Source: CADEED01 sp041395625 (lineage in GTDB: Bacteria; Pseudomonadota; Gammaproteobacteria; Steroidobacterales; Steroidobacteraceae). Taken from it: a stretch of DNA of 64,000 nt. The notes under the pieces are model-generated. The model searched no databases. It was not told the DNA's origin and saw only the letters and a program-made list of their open reading frames with translations. Shown piece by piece: positions 18,706 to 27,794 of this stretch. Within the stretch, counting starts at the first letter, position 1. The number at the start of each line of letters is the position of its first letter. Both the position numbers and the translations under genes were made by a program. The stretch spans positions 930,001 to 994,000 of the forward strand of contig JAWLAE010000002.1 of assembly GCA_041395625.1 (NCBI GenBank), written 5' to 3'.

Positions 18706-19907
18706 GTCGCGGCGAGTTCTTGTGCGGCAGGGTCGTCCGCCAACCGCGCCGCGAAATCCCGCAGACGGTCGGCAGCTTGCTGCAAAGTCTGCTCGCGCTT
18801 GGCGAAACAGACCCGCATGAGCGACAGCCGAGGACGGGCCGACGTACGCGCGGAATAGAACGGCGAGACCGGTAGCGCCGCGATCCGCGCGTCAGCGATC
18901 ATGCGCTCGACGAAATCCACGTCCGCGAGATCGCTGATGGCGCTGAAATCGAGAATCTGGAAGTACGTACCCTGAGCACGCCTGATGACAAAGCCCGACC
19001 CCTCCAGTGCGTCGCACAGCAGATCGCGCTTTTGCTGAAAGAACGCGCCGAGATCGCGCCATGCAGCTGGCTTGGCTTCCAGGTAGCGTGCGATGCCGTG
19101 CTGAATGGGTGTCGCGAGGCTGAAGGTGTTGAACTGGTGTACTTTGCGCACCTCCGCCGTGAGCCCGGCAGGCGCGATGCAATAGCCCAAGCGCCAGCCG
19201 GTGGCGTGCAAGGTCTTGCCGAAGGAGAACACTGCCAGGCTGCGCTGTGCAAGCTCCGCGTGCGACAGTACCGACTCATGCCGCAGTCCATCGAATACGA
19301 CGTGTTCGTATACTTCATCTGACAACACGGCGACCGGCCGGTCACGGATCAGCCGCGCCAGATCATCGAGATCGGCGCGCGACCAAACCGTACCGACGGG
19401 GTTGTGCGGATTGTTGATGATCACCAGTCGCGTACGCGGGCTGAGCGCCGCGGCGAACCGCTCCCAGTCCGGGCGAAACAACGGCGGACTCAGCGGAATT
19501 CTGACGCACCGCCCACCGGCCAGATTGACTACCGGCTCATACGAATCGTAGGCTGGATCGAAGACGACCACCTCGTCGCCGGTGCGAACCAACGCGAGAA
19601 TGGCTGAGTGCAAGGCCTCCGTGCCACCGCAGGTCACCGTGATCTCGGTCTCTGCGTCCACGGCCTTTTGATAGGTTAGCTCCACCTTCTGGGCGATGGC
19701 CTCGCGCAACTCCGCGACGCCGGTCATCGGCGCGTACTGATTGCGCCCCTCACGCATCGCCGCGGTGACATGCTCTGACAACAACGAGTCGATCGGATAA
19801 TCCGGAAATCCCTGCCCGATGTCGAGCGCACCGATTTCCCGCGCGCGGCGGGAAACAACCGTGAATATCGTCGTCGGAATATCCGCGAGTTTGCTTTCGA
19901 ATTGCAT
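18702..19907 (-). CDS. Methionine/glutamine-type aminotransferase (YbdL-like)
   Basis: The 401-residue fold-type I aminotransferase shows QGFPDY, NQYAPMTGV, NNPHNPVGTVW, SDEVYEH and the PLP lysine in SFGKTLHATGW. It resembles E. coli YbdL over the whole length, including the DFSAISDLADVDF stretch. That family transaminates 2-oxo-4-methylthiobutyrate to methionine and is related to glutamine transaminase K and kynurenine aminotransferases. It is first in the aminotransferase, omega-amidase, Cys/Met lyase operon, each joined by an ATGA overlap. Confidence 0.88.
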   Translation of the reverse strand: MQFESKLADIPTTIFTVVSRRAREIGALDIGQGFPDYPIDSLLSEHVTAAMREGRNQYAPMTGVAELREAIAQKVELTYQKAVDAETEITVTCGGTEALHSAILALVRTGDEVVVFDPAYDSYEPVVNLAGGRCVRIPLSPPLFRPDWERFAAALSPRTRLVIINNPHNPVGTVWSRADLDDLARLIRDRPVAVLSDEVYEHVVFDGLRHESVLSHAELAQRSLAVFSFGKTLHATGWRLGYCIAPAGLTAEVRKVHQFNTFSLATPIQHGIARYLEAKPAAWRDLGAFFQQKRDLLCDALEGSGFVIRRAQGTYFQILDFSAISDLADVDFVERMIADARIAALPVSPFYSARTSARPRLSLMRVCFAKREQTLQQAADRLRDFAARLADDPAAQELAAT

Positions 19908-19952
19908 GCGCGAAGGATAACCGCAACGGCGGGCGTATGCGATCCGCTCGCG

Positions 19953-20642
19953 TCATTCTCCCAGTGGTGTCCGCCGCTTGATTCTGAGGCTCTCGGCCCA
20001 TTCGAAGGCGAAGTCGCGGTGGGTCGCCCGGCTCACGATGATGTTGACAGTCATCGCGATGAGCGCGCCGAGGCTTGCCAGTGCCATGTCTTTGTGCGCG
20101 TCCCAGACATCCCCTTGGGTGCCGAGATAGGCCTGGCCCAAATCACCGCCCACCAGCTCGGCGACGCCCCACTCCACCAGCTCGTACAACATGGAGCTCG
20201 ACATCGTGAGATCGAGTGGCAGAAAGTAGCCCCAAAAGCCGCGCACGCCTGCCACTCTCAGAAAGACCTCGCGAATCGGAAAAGCCAGCAGCAGGCCGTA
20301 GGCAAAGTGCACCACCCGGTCGAAATTGTTCCGTCGCCACCCAACCATCTCGTTGAAGGACTGGCCGAACAAGTCGCGCGACCATTGATCGTAGGGCACT
20401 TGGGCATAGGTGAAGTGCGCCCCGACCACGTGCAGCATCAAAAACACGAAGATCAGCGCATACGACAGTCGCGACAACGGGAACGTTCGGTAGGTAGTCG
20501 CCAGCAGAACGACAGCCGCCACGACCAGCAGGTTCTCCAGCAACCAATCCCGCCGGTCGTATGGATCGATCGCGAGCAACGCCCACGTGATGGCCAGTAC
20601 CACCGCCAAAACCAGCACGAAACGCAGGCGAGACGAGCTCAC
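19953..20642 (-). CDS. DUF2238 (YjdF-like) membrane protein
   Basis: A 229-residue protein with about six hydrophobic helices and the family block RRNNFDRVVHFAYGLL plus DLTMSSSMLYELVEW and DVWDAHKDMA. The biochemical role of the YjdF family is unknown. The GTG start at 20642 overlaps the PotI stop by four bases, so it is translated with the polyamine transporter. That context suggests, but does not prove, a link to polyamine or membrane homeostasis. Confidence 0.78.
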   Translation of the reverse strand: MSSSRLRFVLVLAVVLAITWALLAIDPYDRRDWLLENLLVVAAVVLLATTYRTFPLSRLSYALIFVFLMLHVVGAHFTYAQVPYDQWSRDLFGQSFNEMVGWRRNNFDRVVHFAYGLLLAFPIREVFLRVAGVRGFWGYFLPLDLTMSSSMLYELVEWGVAELVGGDLGQAYLGTQGDVWDAHKDMALASLGALIAMTVNIIVSRATHRDFAFEWAESLRIKRRTPLGE

Positions 20643-21496
20643 CCGTTCGCGGCCGCCATCTGCTCTTCGCGCTTGCGTCGCTTCTCGGCGCGGCGCATGT
20701 AGATCGCCGACAGTACTACGCCTGCGCCTACGATCAACACCATGATGGTCGCGAGCGCATTCACCTCCGGGCTGACACCGAGTCGGACCTTGGAGAAGAT
20801 GACCATCGGCAAGGTATTGGAACCCGGTCCGGCATTGAATTGCGCGATGACGACATCGTCCCAGGAGAGCGTGAAAGCGAGCAGCCAGCCAGAGAGTATT
20901 GCCGGCATGATCAGCGGCACAGTGATCTTCATGAACACCTTGGCCGGGCGGGCGCCGAGATCCATCGCGGCCTCTTCCATGGAATCATCGAACGATGCCA
21001 GCCGCGATTGCACGACCACGGTGACGTAGGCCATCGTGAACGTGATGTGCGCGATCGTAATCGTGATCATGCCGCGGCCGAACGACCAGCCAAACAACTT
21101 GTCGAACAACTGCTCGAGCGCCACGAACAGCAGCAGCATCGAGAGCCCCGTGATCACCTCGGGCATCACGAGCGGTGCGGTCGTCATGCCCGACAGCATT
21201 GCTCGACCGCGAAACGGCCCGAACCGCGCCAGCACGAGTCCCGCCAAGGTCCCGAGGATTACGGCAACCGTGGCACTCATCGCCGCCACCTGGATCGAAA
21301 TCCAGGCCGCACCCATGATCTGATCGTTCTGGAACAACTTGCCGTACCAGGTGAGCGTTGGCGAATTGGCGCTGTCCCATACCGTGACAAGCCGCGAGTT
21401 GTTGAACGAAAACACGATCATTGAAATGATCGGAATATAGAGGAACGCAAACCCCAGCCACAACGCGCTTTTCTGGAACCAGCGTCTGGATTTCAT
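20639..21496 (-). CDS. potI: Putrescine ABC transporter permease
   Basis: A 285-residue inner-membrane permease with six helices and the cytoplasmic EAA loop EEAAMDLGARPAKVF near residues 167-181, which docks on PotG. It belongs to the spermidine/putrescine family, with PotH as heterodimer partner. Its start overlaps the PotH stop (ATGA at 21493-21496). Order potF-potG-potH-potI on the minus strand matches E. coli. Confidence 0.93.
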   Translation of the reverse strand: MKSRRWFQKSALWLGFAFLYIPIISMIVFSFNNSRLVTVWDSANSPTLTWYGKLFQNDQIMGAAWISIQVAAMSATVAVILGTLAGLVLARFGPFRGRAMLSGMTTAPLVMPEVITGLSMLLLFVALEQLFDKLFGWSFGRGMITITIAHITFTMAYVTVVVQSRLASFDDSMEEAAMDLGARPAKVFMKITVPLIMPAILSGWLLAFTLSWDDVVIAQFNAGPGSNTLPMVIFSKVRLGVSPEVNALATIMVLIVGAGVVLSAIYMRRAEKRRKREEQMAAANG

Positions 21497-22500
21497 TTCT
21501 TCGCCGCCGCCAGTTCTTTGCTCTGGAATCGCTGGAAAATCATGATCGGCACAACGAGCAGCAACAGCATCACGATGGCCACCGCGCTCGCGCGGGGCCA
21601 GTCACGGTTCATGAAGAATTCATCTGCCAACAACTTGGCGATCATCAACTGATCCGCGCGGCCCAGGAGCGACGGAATCACGTACTCGCCAACCGCTGGA
21701 ATGAAGACCAGCAAGGATCCGGCCACGATGCCCGGCACTGACAACGGCAATGTGACACGCAGGAATGAGCGTATCGGCCCAGCGCCCAGATCCGAGGCCG
21801 CCTCCAGCAATGTGTAGTCGTGTTTCTCGAGGTTGGAATACAACGGCAGAATCATGAATGGCAGGTAGGAATAGACGATGCCAATGTAAACCGCGAAGCT
21901 CGTGTTCATCATCGTTATCGGCGTGTCGATGATGCCGAGCCACAGCAGCGTGTTGTTGATCACCCCATCGTTCTTCAGCAAACCTATCCAGGCATAGACA
22001 CGCAACAGAAAAGAAGTCCAGAACGGCAGGATGATCAGCATCAGGAAAATGTTGCGCGAGCTTGGCTCCGAGCGTGCGATGGCATAGGCCATTGGATAGC
22101 CGATCAACAGACAGCACAGCGTGGAAATCGCCGCTACCTTGATCGAGTAGAGCCAGGCGCTGACGTAGAGCGGTTCATTGAACAAATACTTGTAGCTCGC
22201 AAACACGAGCTTGACCTGCATGGCGCCGCCTTCGAGCCACCGCAAGACGGGTTCATAGGGGGGCCGCGACAGTGGCGACCACTCGGCGAAGGAGATATTG
22301 AGAACGATCAGAAACGGGATGACGAAGAAGATCAGCAACCACAGGAACGGCACGGCGATGACCAGCCGCTGGCCGGCCCAGTGCGTACGGATGTAGCGCG
22401 ACCAGCCCGGCGGTCCGAATCGGAAGAACAAATCCCATAGCGGCCCGAGTCGGCTCGATCGCAGTCGGGAGTTGACTGGCGACACACTCGAATTGGCCAT
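21493..22500 (-). CDS. potH: Putrescine ABC transporter permease
   Basis: A 335-residue permease with an extended cytosolic N-terminus (about 45 residues), six membrane helices and the EAA loop LLEAASDLGAGPIRSF around residues 231-246. It pairs with PotI to form the putrescine channel. A gap of 37 bases separates its start from the PotG stop. Confidence 0.93.
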   Translation of the reverse strand: MANSSVSPVNSRLRSSRLGPLWDLFFRFGPPGWSRYIRTHWAGQRLVIAVPFLWLLIFFVIPFLIVLNISFAEWSPLSRPPYEPVLRWLEGGAMQVKLVFASYKYLFNEPLYVSAWLYSIKVAAISTLCCLLIGYPMAYAIARSEPSSRNIFLMLIILPFWTSFLLRVYAWIGLLKNDGVINNTLLWLGIIDTPITMMNTSFAVYIGIVYSYLPFMILPLYSNLEKHDYTLLEAASDLGAGPIRSFLRVTLPLSVPGIVAGSLLVFIPAVGEYVIPSLLGRADQLMIAKLLADEFFMNRDWPRASAVAIVMLLLLVVPIMIFQRFQSKELAAAKK

Positions 22501-22537
22501 GCTGGAGTCCCTGCCGTCCTCGTTGATCGCTGGTCAA

Positions 22538-23686
22538 CTACTGCGAAATGACAATCGGGCTGCTCGAATGCCAGGTGAGATACACGGTCTCGTCCCACAG
22601 AATCCGTTCATCGTCTGACAGGCGCTCGATGTTCGGCTGCGTCACACGTACGATCTTGCCGGTATCGATCTGCACCAGGTAGGTGGACACATCGCCCATG
22701 TAGGCGATTTCCTTAACGACACCGCGCACACAATTTTCCGTGGCATCAGCCGGTGGCGTGCGGAGAATGTTTATCTTCTCAGGCCGGATGGCCGCCCAGA
22801 CGATTGCGCCCGGCGCAGCGCTGATCCCGTGATCGACGAACACCACACCGCCGAGCTCATCCGACTGGATTCGCACATGAGCGGGCAGATCTTCGATCAA
22901 CACGCCTTCGAACATATTTACGGATCCAATGAAGTCGGCAACGAACTTGGTCGTCGGGAACTCATAGATCTCGGTAGGCGTGCCGACTTGCACGATCTCG
23001 CCGCGATTCATCACGCCGATGCGCGACGCCAGCGTCATCGCCTCCTCCTGGTCGTGGGTGACGACGATGAAGGTGACTCCCAGCTGCTCCTGAATGTTGA
23101 TCAGTTCGAACTGCGTGTGCTCACGCAGCTTTTTGTCGAGCGCACCGAGCGGTTCATCCAGCAACAGGAGCTTCGGCCGCTTGACCAGCGAGCGAGCCAG
23201 CGCCACACGCTGGCGCTGGCCACCGGACAATTGGTGCGGCTTGCGCGCTGCGAACTGGCCCAACTGCACGATCTCGAGCATGTCGGACACGCGACTCGCA
23301 ATCTCGCTCTGCGAGAGTTTTTCCTGCTCCAGCCCAAACGCGATGTTCTTCTCGACGGTCATGTGCGGGAAGAGCGCATACGACTGGAACATCATGTTGA
23401 CGGGGCGCTCGTAGGGTGGAAATTCGGCCATGTCCTGGCCATCCAGAAAGATCCTGCCGCTCGTGAGAGGCTCGAAACCCGCCACCATCCTGAGCAGCGT
23501 GGACTTGCCGCAACCGGAGCCACCCAACAAGCAGAAGATCTCGCCGCGGAAGATCCTGAGCGACACATTGTTGACGGCGGTGAAATCACCAAACCGCTTG
23601 GTGACGTTCTCGAATCGGATATATGGTTCGGCACGTGGGTCGCGCCAGGGCTCGATCTTCTTGTCGTTACGACGCTGCTCGGACAT
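22538..23686 (-). CDS. potG: Putrescine ABC transporter ATP-binding protein
   Basis: ATG 23686 gives 382 residues; a GTG six bases upstream is a less likely start. The nucleotide-binding domain has Walker A GGSGCGKST, the LSGGQRQRVALARSL signature, Walker B LLLLDEPLGALD and the switch histidine in VTHDQEEA. A C-terminal TOBE domain follows (about 275-380). It powers uptake through PotHI. A strong intercistronic hairpin separates it from potF. Confidence 0.94.
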   Translation of the reverse strand: MSEQRRNDKKIEPWRDPRAEPYIRFENVTKRFGDFTAVNNVSLRIFRGEIFCLLGGSGCGKSTLLRMVAGFEPLTSGRIFLDGQDMAEFPPYERPVNMMFQSYALFPHMTVEKNIAFGLEQEKLSQSEIASRVSDMLEIVQLGQFAARKPHQLSGGQRQRVALARSLVKRPKLLLLDEPLGALDKKLREHTQFELINIQEQLGVTFIVVTHDQEEAMTLASRIGVMNRGEIVQVGTPTEIYEFPTTKFVADFIGSVNMFEGVLIEDLPAHVRIQSDELGGVVFVDHGISAAPGAIVWAAIRPEKINILRTPPADATENCVRGVVKEIAYMGDVSTYLVQIDTGKIVRVTQPNIERLSDDERILWDETVYLTWHSSSPIVISQ

Positions 23687-23705
23687 GACCACGCCTTTCG
23701 AGAAC

Positions 23706-23733
23706 AGGCCGCTCCCTATGCAGGGAGCGGCCT
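23706..23733 (-). promoter_or_regulatory. Intercistronic 11-bp stem-loop between potF and potG
   Basis: An 11-bp perfect stem with a six-base loop lies 12 bases after the potF stop and about 20 bases before the potG start, without a U-run. Such hairpins after binding-protein genes usually block 3' exonucleases, keeping the binding protein more abundant than the ATPase and permeases. The function is inferred from position. Confidence 0.65.
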
Positions 23734-23744
23734 TGAAGATGAGA

Positions 23745-24911
23745 TCACTGGCCGGTGCGGAACCGAGTCCAGCTACGCGTCAGCAACTTGTTGAAGTCGG
23801 CGCTCTCTGGCAAATCGGGCACCAGTTTCGCCATTTTCTCCGGCGGCGGGAAGATGTTCGGATTGCTCTTGACCGACTCGTCGAGGGATGGCCACGACGC
23901 GGCATTGCTATTGGCGTAGTTGAGGAAGTTGGAGTTCATCGCGGCCACGTCCGGACGCAACATGTAATCGATGAACAAATGCGCATTCTTCACGTGCGCT
24001 GCATCGGCCGGTATCGCCATGTTGTCGAAGAACATGATCGCACCTTCCTTCGGAATACGGTAGGCGACGGTAAAGTCCTTGCCGGCCTCCACCGCGCGAT
24101 CCCGTGCCTGCAGCACGTCACCGGACCAACCGAGCGCCAGACAAATCTCGCCATTCGCGAGATCTTCGATGTATTTCGAGGAATTGATGCTGCGTACCGA
24201 CGGCCGGATGGCTGTCAGGGCTTTCTCGGCGGCCGCCAGATCGTCAGGGGACTCGCTGTTGGCGTCCCTGCCGAGATACAACAATACGGTACCCACTACT
24301 TCGCTCGGCGCATCGAGGATCGAAACGCCACAGTCCTTGAATTTGGCGATCACCTTCGGATCATAGAACATGGCGAAACTGTCGATCGGGGCATCCGGCA
24401 TGATCTCCTTGATTTTCTCGACGTTGTACGCCACGCCCGATGTGCCCCACATGTAATTGACCGCGTACTCGTTCCCCGGGTCGAATTGCGCCAGCTTCTG
24501 CGTGATATCCGGATCGAGATTGCCGAGATTGGTCAGCTTCGACTTGTCGAGCTTCTGATAGATACCAATCTTGATCTGGCGCGCGAGGAATGACGCCGAC
24601 GGCACCACGACGTCGTAGCCGGTCCGCCCAGCTAACAACTTGGTTTCCAGTAGTTCGTTCGAATCCATTACTTCGTAGTTGACCTTGATGCCATACTCTT
24701 TTTCGAAGTCGGCGATCACGGACGGCGCGATGTAGTCAGACCAGTTGTAGACATTGAGCAGCTTTTCGTCGTCGGTGTCGGCCGTGGACGCGGCCGGTCC
24801 GGCTGCGCCATCGGCTGCAGCGGTATCCGTCGCGGGTGGCTTGCCACCACAGGCCGCCAGAAGGAATGCGGCCAGCAACGGCAGCGTCAGCGTTCGTATG
24901 AGCGTGCTCAT
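23745..24911 (-). CDS. potF: Putrescine-binding lipoprotein of ABC transporter
   Basis: ATG 24911 gives 388 residues with a lipoprotein signal peptide and lipobox LAAC (lipidated Cys about residue 21), followed by an Ala/Thr/Asp-rich linker. The mature domain matches PotF/PotD: YNWSDYIAPSVIADFEKEYG, YDVVVPSASF, WGTSGVAYN and LGWSGDV. Aromatic and acidic pocket residues (W, D, E in these blocks) fit diamine binding. It delivers putrescine to PotGHI. A 20-bp palindrome lies just upstream. Confidence 0.93.
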   Translation of the reverse strand: MSTLIRTLTLPLLAAFLLAACGGKPPATDTAAADGAAGPAASTADTDDEKLLNVYNWSDYIAPSVIADFEKEYGIKVNYEVMDSNELLETKLLAGRTGYDVVVPSASFLARQIKIGIYQKLDKSKLTNLGNLDPDITQKLAQFDPGNEYAVNYMWGTSGVAYNVEKIKEIMPDAPIDSFAMFYDPKVIAKFKDCGVSILDAPSEVVGTVLLYLGRDANSESPDDLAAAEKALTAIRPSVRSINSSKYIEDLANGEICLALGWSGDVLQARDRAVEAGKDFTVAYRIPKEGAIMFFDNMAIPADAAHVKNAHLFIDYMLRPDVAAMNSNFLNYANSNAASWPSLDESVKSNPNIFPPPEKMAKLVPDLPESADFNKLLTRSWTRFRTGQ

Positions 24912-24939
24912 GAGTATGTATCCCCTTGCATTAGACTTC

Positions 24940-24959
24940 GGACCGGTGCGCACCGGTCC
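24940..24959 (-). promoter_or_regulatory. Perfect 20-bp palindrome upstream of potF
   Basis: GGACCGGTGC followed by its exact reverse complement lies 28 bases before the potF start, just after a TATAAG-like -10 element on the minus strand. It could be a repressor operator or a 5' RNA hairpin. No regulator gene of the PuuR type is present in the window. Confidence 0.55.
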
Positions 24960-25032
24960 TTATAACCCCACTTATAGCGCAGCCCGCAGCCAGTTGGAAG
25001 AAGCGCCTGTGGCGGCACCGCTCGTCTCGCCC

Positions 25033-26421
25033 TCAGAGCAGATTCTCGCCGCGCGCCCAAGCCAGCGTCTGGTCGAGGGACTGCATCACTTTCGCCAGCA
25101 GCTCATCGAGCTCGCCGCGGCTGATGACAAGCGGCGGTGCAACGAACACCGTGTCCTTGACCGCGCGCATCACCAGCCCATTGCGGGTGCAGAACTCACG
25201 CATTCGCAAGCCTACCTCGCCACGCGGCTCGAAAAAGCGACGTGGCGCCTTTTGCGGTACGAGCTCGATAGCCGCCAGCAGACCCAGGCAGCGCGCCTCA
25301 CCGACGAGCGGGTGATCAGCAAGCTCGCGCCAACGCTTTGCCAGGTACGGCGCCGTCGCGTCCTGCACTTGCGCCACGATACGCTCGCGCTGGAGTATCT
25401 CCAGATTGGCGAGAGATACGGCGCACGCGACCGGGTGCCCGGAATAGGTGAAGCCATGGAAGAACTCGCCACCCTTGTCGATGAGCACGTCCGCCACCCG
25501 ATCGCTCACCATCAGGCCACCGATGGGTTGGTAGCCAGACGACAAGGCTTTGGCGAGCGTCAGGAAATCTGGCCGACTGCCGACGTACTCGCAGCCAAAC
25601 CACTTGCCGGTACGCCCGAAGCCGCAAATCACCTCATCCGAAGCGAGCAGAATGCCGTAGTCATCGCAGATGCGCTGAATTTCGGGCCAATAGGTAGCCG
25701 GCGGAATGATCAACCCGCCGGCGCCCTGGATCGGCTCGGCGACGAAGGCCGCAACGCGATGCGGTCCGAGCTCTTCAATCTTGCGCTCGAGCGCCCGTGC
25801 GGCCTGCACGCCGTAAGTCTCAGGTGACAGATCGCCGCCGTTCTCGAACCAATACGGCTGCTCGATATGGACGATGCCAGGTATCGGCAGCCCCCCCTGT
25901 TCGTGCATCGGCTTCATGCCACCGAGCGACGCCGCGCCAATCGTGCTGCCGTGATAGCCATTCCAGCGCGAGATGATGACGTTGCGCTCAGGTTGGTCGA
26001 GCAGCTGCCAGTAGCGGCGGATCGCGCGGATCAACGTGTCGTTGGCTTCACTGCCGGAACCGGTGAAGAAGACATGCTGGAACTGCGGCGGTGTCAGCTT
26101 GGCCAGCACGCGCGCGAGCTCGATTGCTGGCGGCGTCGCGCACTGAAAGAAGTTGTTGTAGTACGGCAGCTCCAGCATCTGCTTGTGAGCGGCGTCAGCC
26201 AGCTCGCGCCGGCCATAGCCGAGCGCCACACACCACAGGCCCGCCATCCCATCGAGGATCTTCTGACCCTCGGATGTGTAGATGTAGACACCTTCGGCGC
26301 GCGTGATGATACGCACGCCGGCACCCGCCAGTTGCTTGTGGTCGGTGAACGGATGCAGATAGTGCGCGGCATCGAGCTGCTGCCATTCACTGGTCGAGCG
26401 CGCGGATTCCAGTTTAGTCAT
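25033..26421 (-). CDS. spuC: Putrescine aminotransferase (class III, SpuC-like)
   Basis: A 462-residue class III PLP aminotransferase with GSGSEANDT, WNGYHGST, the cofactor-binding DEVICGFGRTGKWFG and the Schiff-base lysine in LAKALSSGYQP. It closely resembles Pseudomonas SpuC, which moves the amino group of putrescine to pyruvate. It offers a transaminase route parallel to gamma-glutamylation. Flanked by spuB/puuA upstream and potF downstream, all on the minus strand. Confidence 0.88.
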   Translation of the reverse strand: MTKLESARSTSEWQQLDAAHYLHPFTDHKQLAGAGVRIITRAEGVYIYTSEGQKILDGMAGLWCVALGYGRRELADAAHKQMLELPYYNNFFQCATPPAIELARVLAKLTPPQFQHVFFTGSGSEANDTLIRAIRRYWQLLDQPERNVIISRWNGYHGSTIGAASLGGMKPMHEQGGLPIPGIVHIEQPYWFENGGDLSPETYGVQAARALERKIEELGPHRVAAFVAEPIQGAGGLIIPPATYWPEIQRICDDYGILLASDEVICGFGRTGKWFGCEYVGSRPDFLTLAKALSSGYQPIGGLMVSDRVADVLIDKGGEFFHGFTYSGHPVACAVSLANLEILQRERIVAQVQDATAPYLAKRWRELADHPLVGEARCLGLLAAIELVPQKAPRRFFEPRGEVGLRMREFCTRNGLVMRAVKDTVFVAPPLVISRGELDELLAKVMQSLDQTLAWARGENLL

Positions 26422-26451
26422 GCGTGCAATCCCTGGGAGGCGGCGCCAAGA

Positions 26452-27792
26452 TCAAACATTCAGCAGCAGGTGCTCACGCTCCCAGGAGGAAATCACCTGC
26501 AGGAACACCTCGTACTCGGCTTCTTTGACGATCGTATAGGCGGTGATGAACGCGGCGCCCAGGATGCGCGCGAGCGGCTCGGACTCACGCAGGGTGCGTG
26601 TCGCTTCATCGAGCGACCGCGGCAGTGTGAGCGGCAGATCGTGCGCGCTGCCCGTGATCGGTTCGGTCGGCTTGAGGCCCTCGACCATGCCCAGATAGCC
26701 GCAAGCGAGCGACGTGGCGATCGCGATATAGGGGTTGGCATCGGCACCGGCGATGCGGTTCTCGATTCGTCTACTCTCCGGATTCGATGCAGGCACGCGC
26801 AGGCCTGCGGTTCTGTTGTCATAGCCCCAATGGACATTGATGGGCGAGAGCTGAAACCGCGAGATGCGTCGGTAGGAATTGACGTTCGGCGCCAGCAACG
26901 CCATTGCCTGCGGCAGGTAGCGCTGCAGGCCGGCGATGTGCGAGAAGAACAACGCCGACGGCGAGCCGTCCGGATTCGAAAAGACGCTTTTGCGGGTCTT
27001 AGTATCCACGACACTCTGATGGATGTGCATCGCGCTGCCCGGCTCCTTGGCGTGCGGTTTGGCCATGAAAGTCGCGTACATCTTGTGGCGCAACGCCGCC
27101 TCACGCGCCGTACGTTTGAACAGGAAAGCCTGGTCGGCCAGATCGAGCGCATTGCCGTGCAACAGATTGATCTCCATCTGCGCCGCACCGTCTTCATGGA
27201 TGAGCGTATCGATCTCGATGTCCTGGTCCTCGCAGAACTGGTACATGTCATCGAACAGCGGATCGAATTCGTTGACCGCCGCGATGCTGTACGACTGCCG
27301 ACCCGGCTCGGCCCGGCCCGATCGCCCGACCGGTGGTTTGAGTGGGTAGTCAGCGTCGATGTTCGGCTCGACCAGGTAGAACTCCAGCTCCGGCGCCACG
27401 ATCGGCTCCCAGCCGCGTGCTGCATACAGCTCGAGAACTCCACGCAGCACGCCACGTGGCGCCATGCCGACGCGCTTGCCATCCGCATAGAAGCAATCGT
27501 GGATGACCTGCGCGGTCGGCTCTGCTGCCCACGGTACGCGCCGCACAGTCTTCGGATCCGCCTTCAGCACAATATCCATTTCCGTCGGACTCATCGCGCC
27601 GCTAGTATCGGACGGATAGTCGCCGGTCACGGTCTGCAGGAAGATGCTCTCCGGCAAACGCATGCCTTCCTCTTCCGCGAATTTCGCTGCGGGCATGATC
27701 TTGCCGCGCGCGATACCCGCCATGTCGGGGATGATCGCCTCGACCTCGGAGATCCCATGATCGTGCAAGAATTGTCTGATCTCGTTAGGCAT
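26452..27792 (-). CDS. puuA: Gamma-glutamylputrescine synthetase (glutamine-synthetase family)
   Basis: ATG 27792 gives 446 residues; longer starts would overlap puuD. Glutamine-synthetase motifs are present: APELEFYLVE (metal-binding Glu), AAQMEINLLHG, the ATP/Glu site GSAMHIHQSV, and SRRIENRIAGADANPY. In PuuA/SpuB-type enzymes the ammonia pocket is opened to accept putrescine, making gamma-glutamylputrescine at the cost of ATP. The start lies two bases from the puuD stop, so the pair is coupled. Confidence 0.87.
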   Translation of the reverse strand: MPNEIRQFLHDHGISEVEAIIPDMAGIARGKIMPAAKFAEEEGMRLPESIFLQTVTGDYPSDTSGAMSPTEMDIVLKADPKTVRRVPWAAEPTAQVIHDCFYADGKRVGMAPRGVLRGVLELYAARGWEPIVAPELEFYLVEPNIDADYPLKPPVGRSGRAEPGRQSYSIAAVNEFDPLFDDMYQFCEDQDIEIDTLIHEDGAAQMEINLLHGNALDLADQAFLFKRTAREAALRHKMYATFMAKPHAKEPGSAMHIHQSVVDTKTRKSVFSNPDGSPSALFFSHIAGLQRYLPQAMALLAPNVNSYRRISRFQLSPINVHWGYDNRTAGLRVPASNPESRRIENRIAGADANPYIAIATSLACGYLGMVEGLKPTEPITGSAHDLPLTLPRSLDEATRTLRESEPLARILGAAFITAYTIVKEAEYEVFLQVISSWEREHLLLNV

Positions 27793-27794
27793 GG

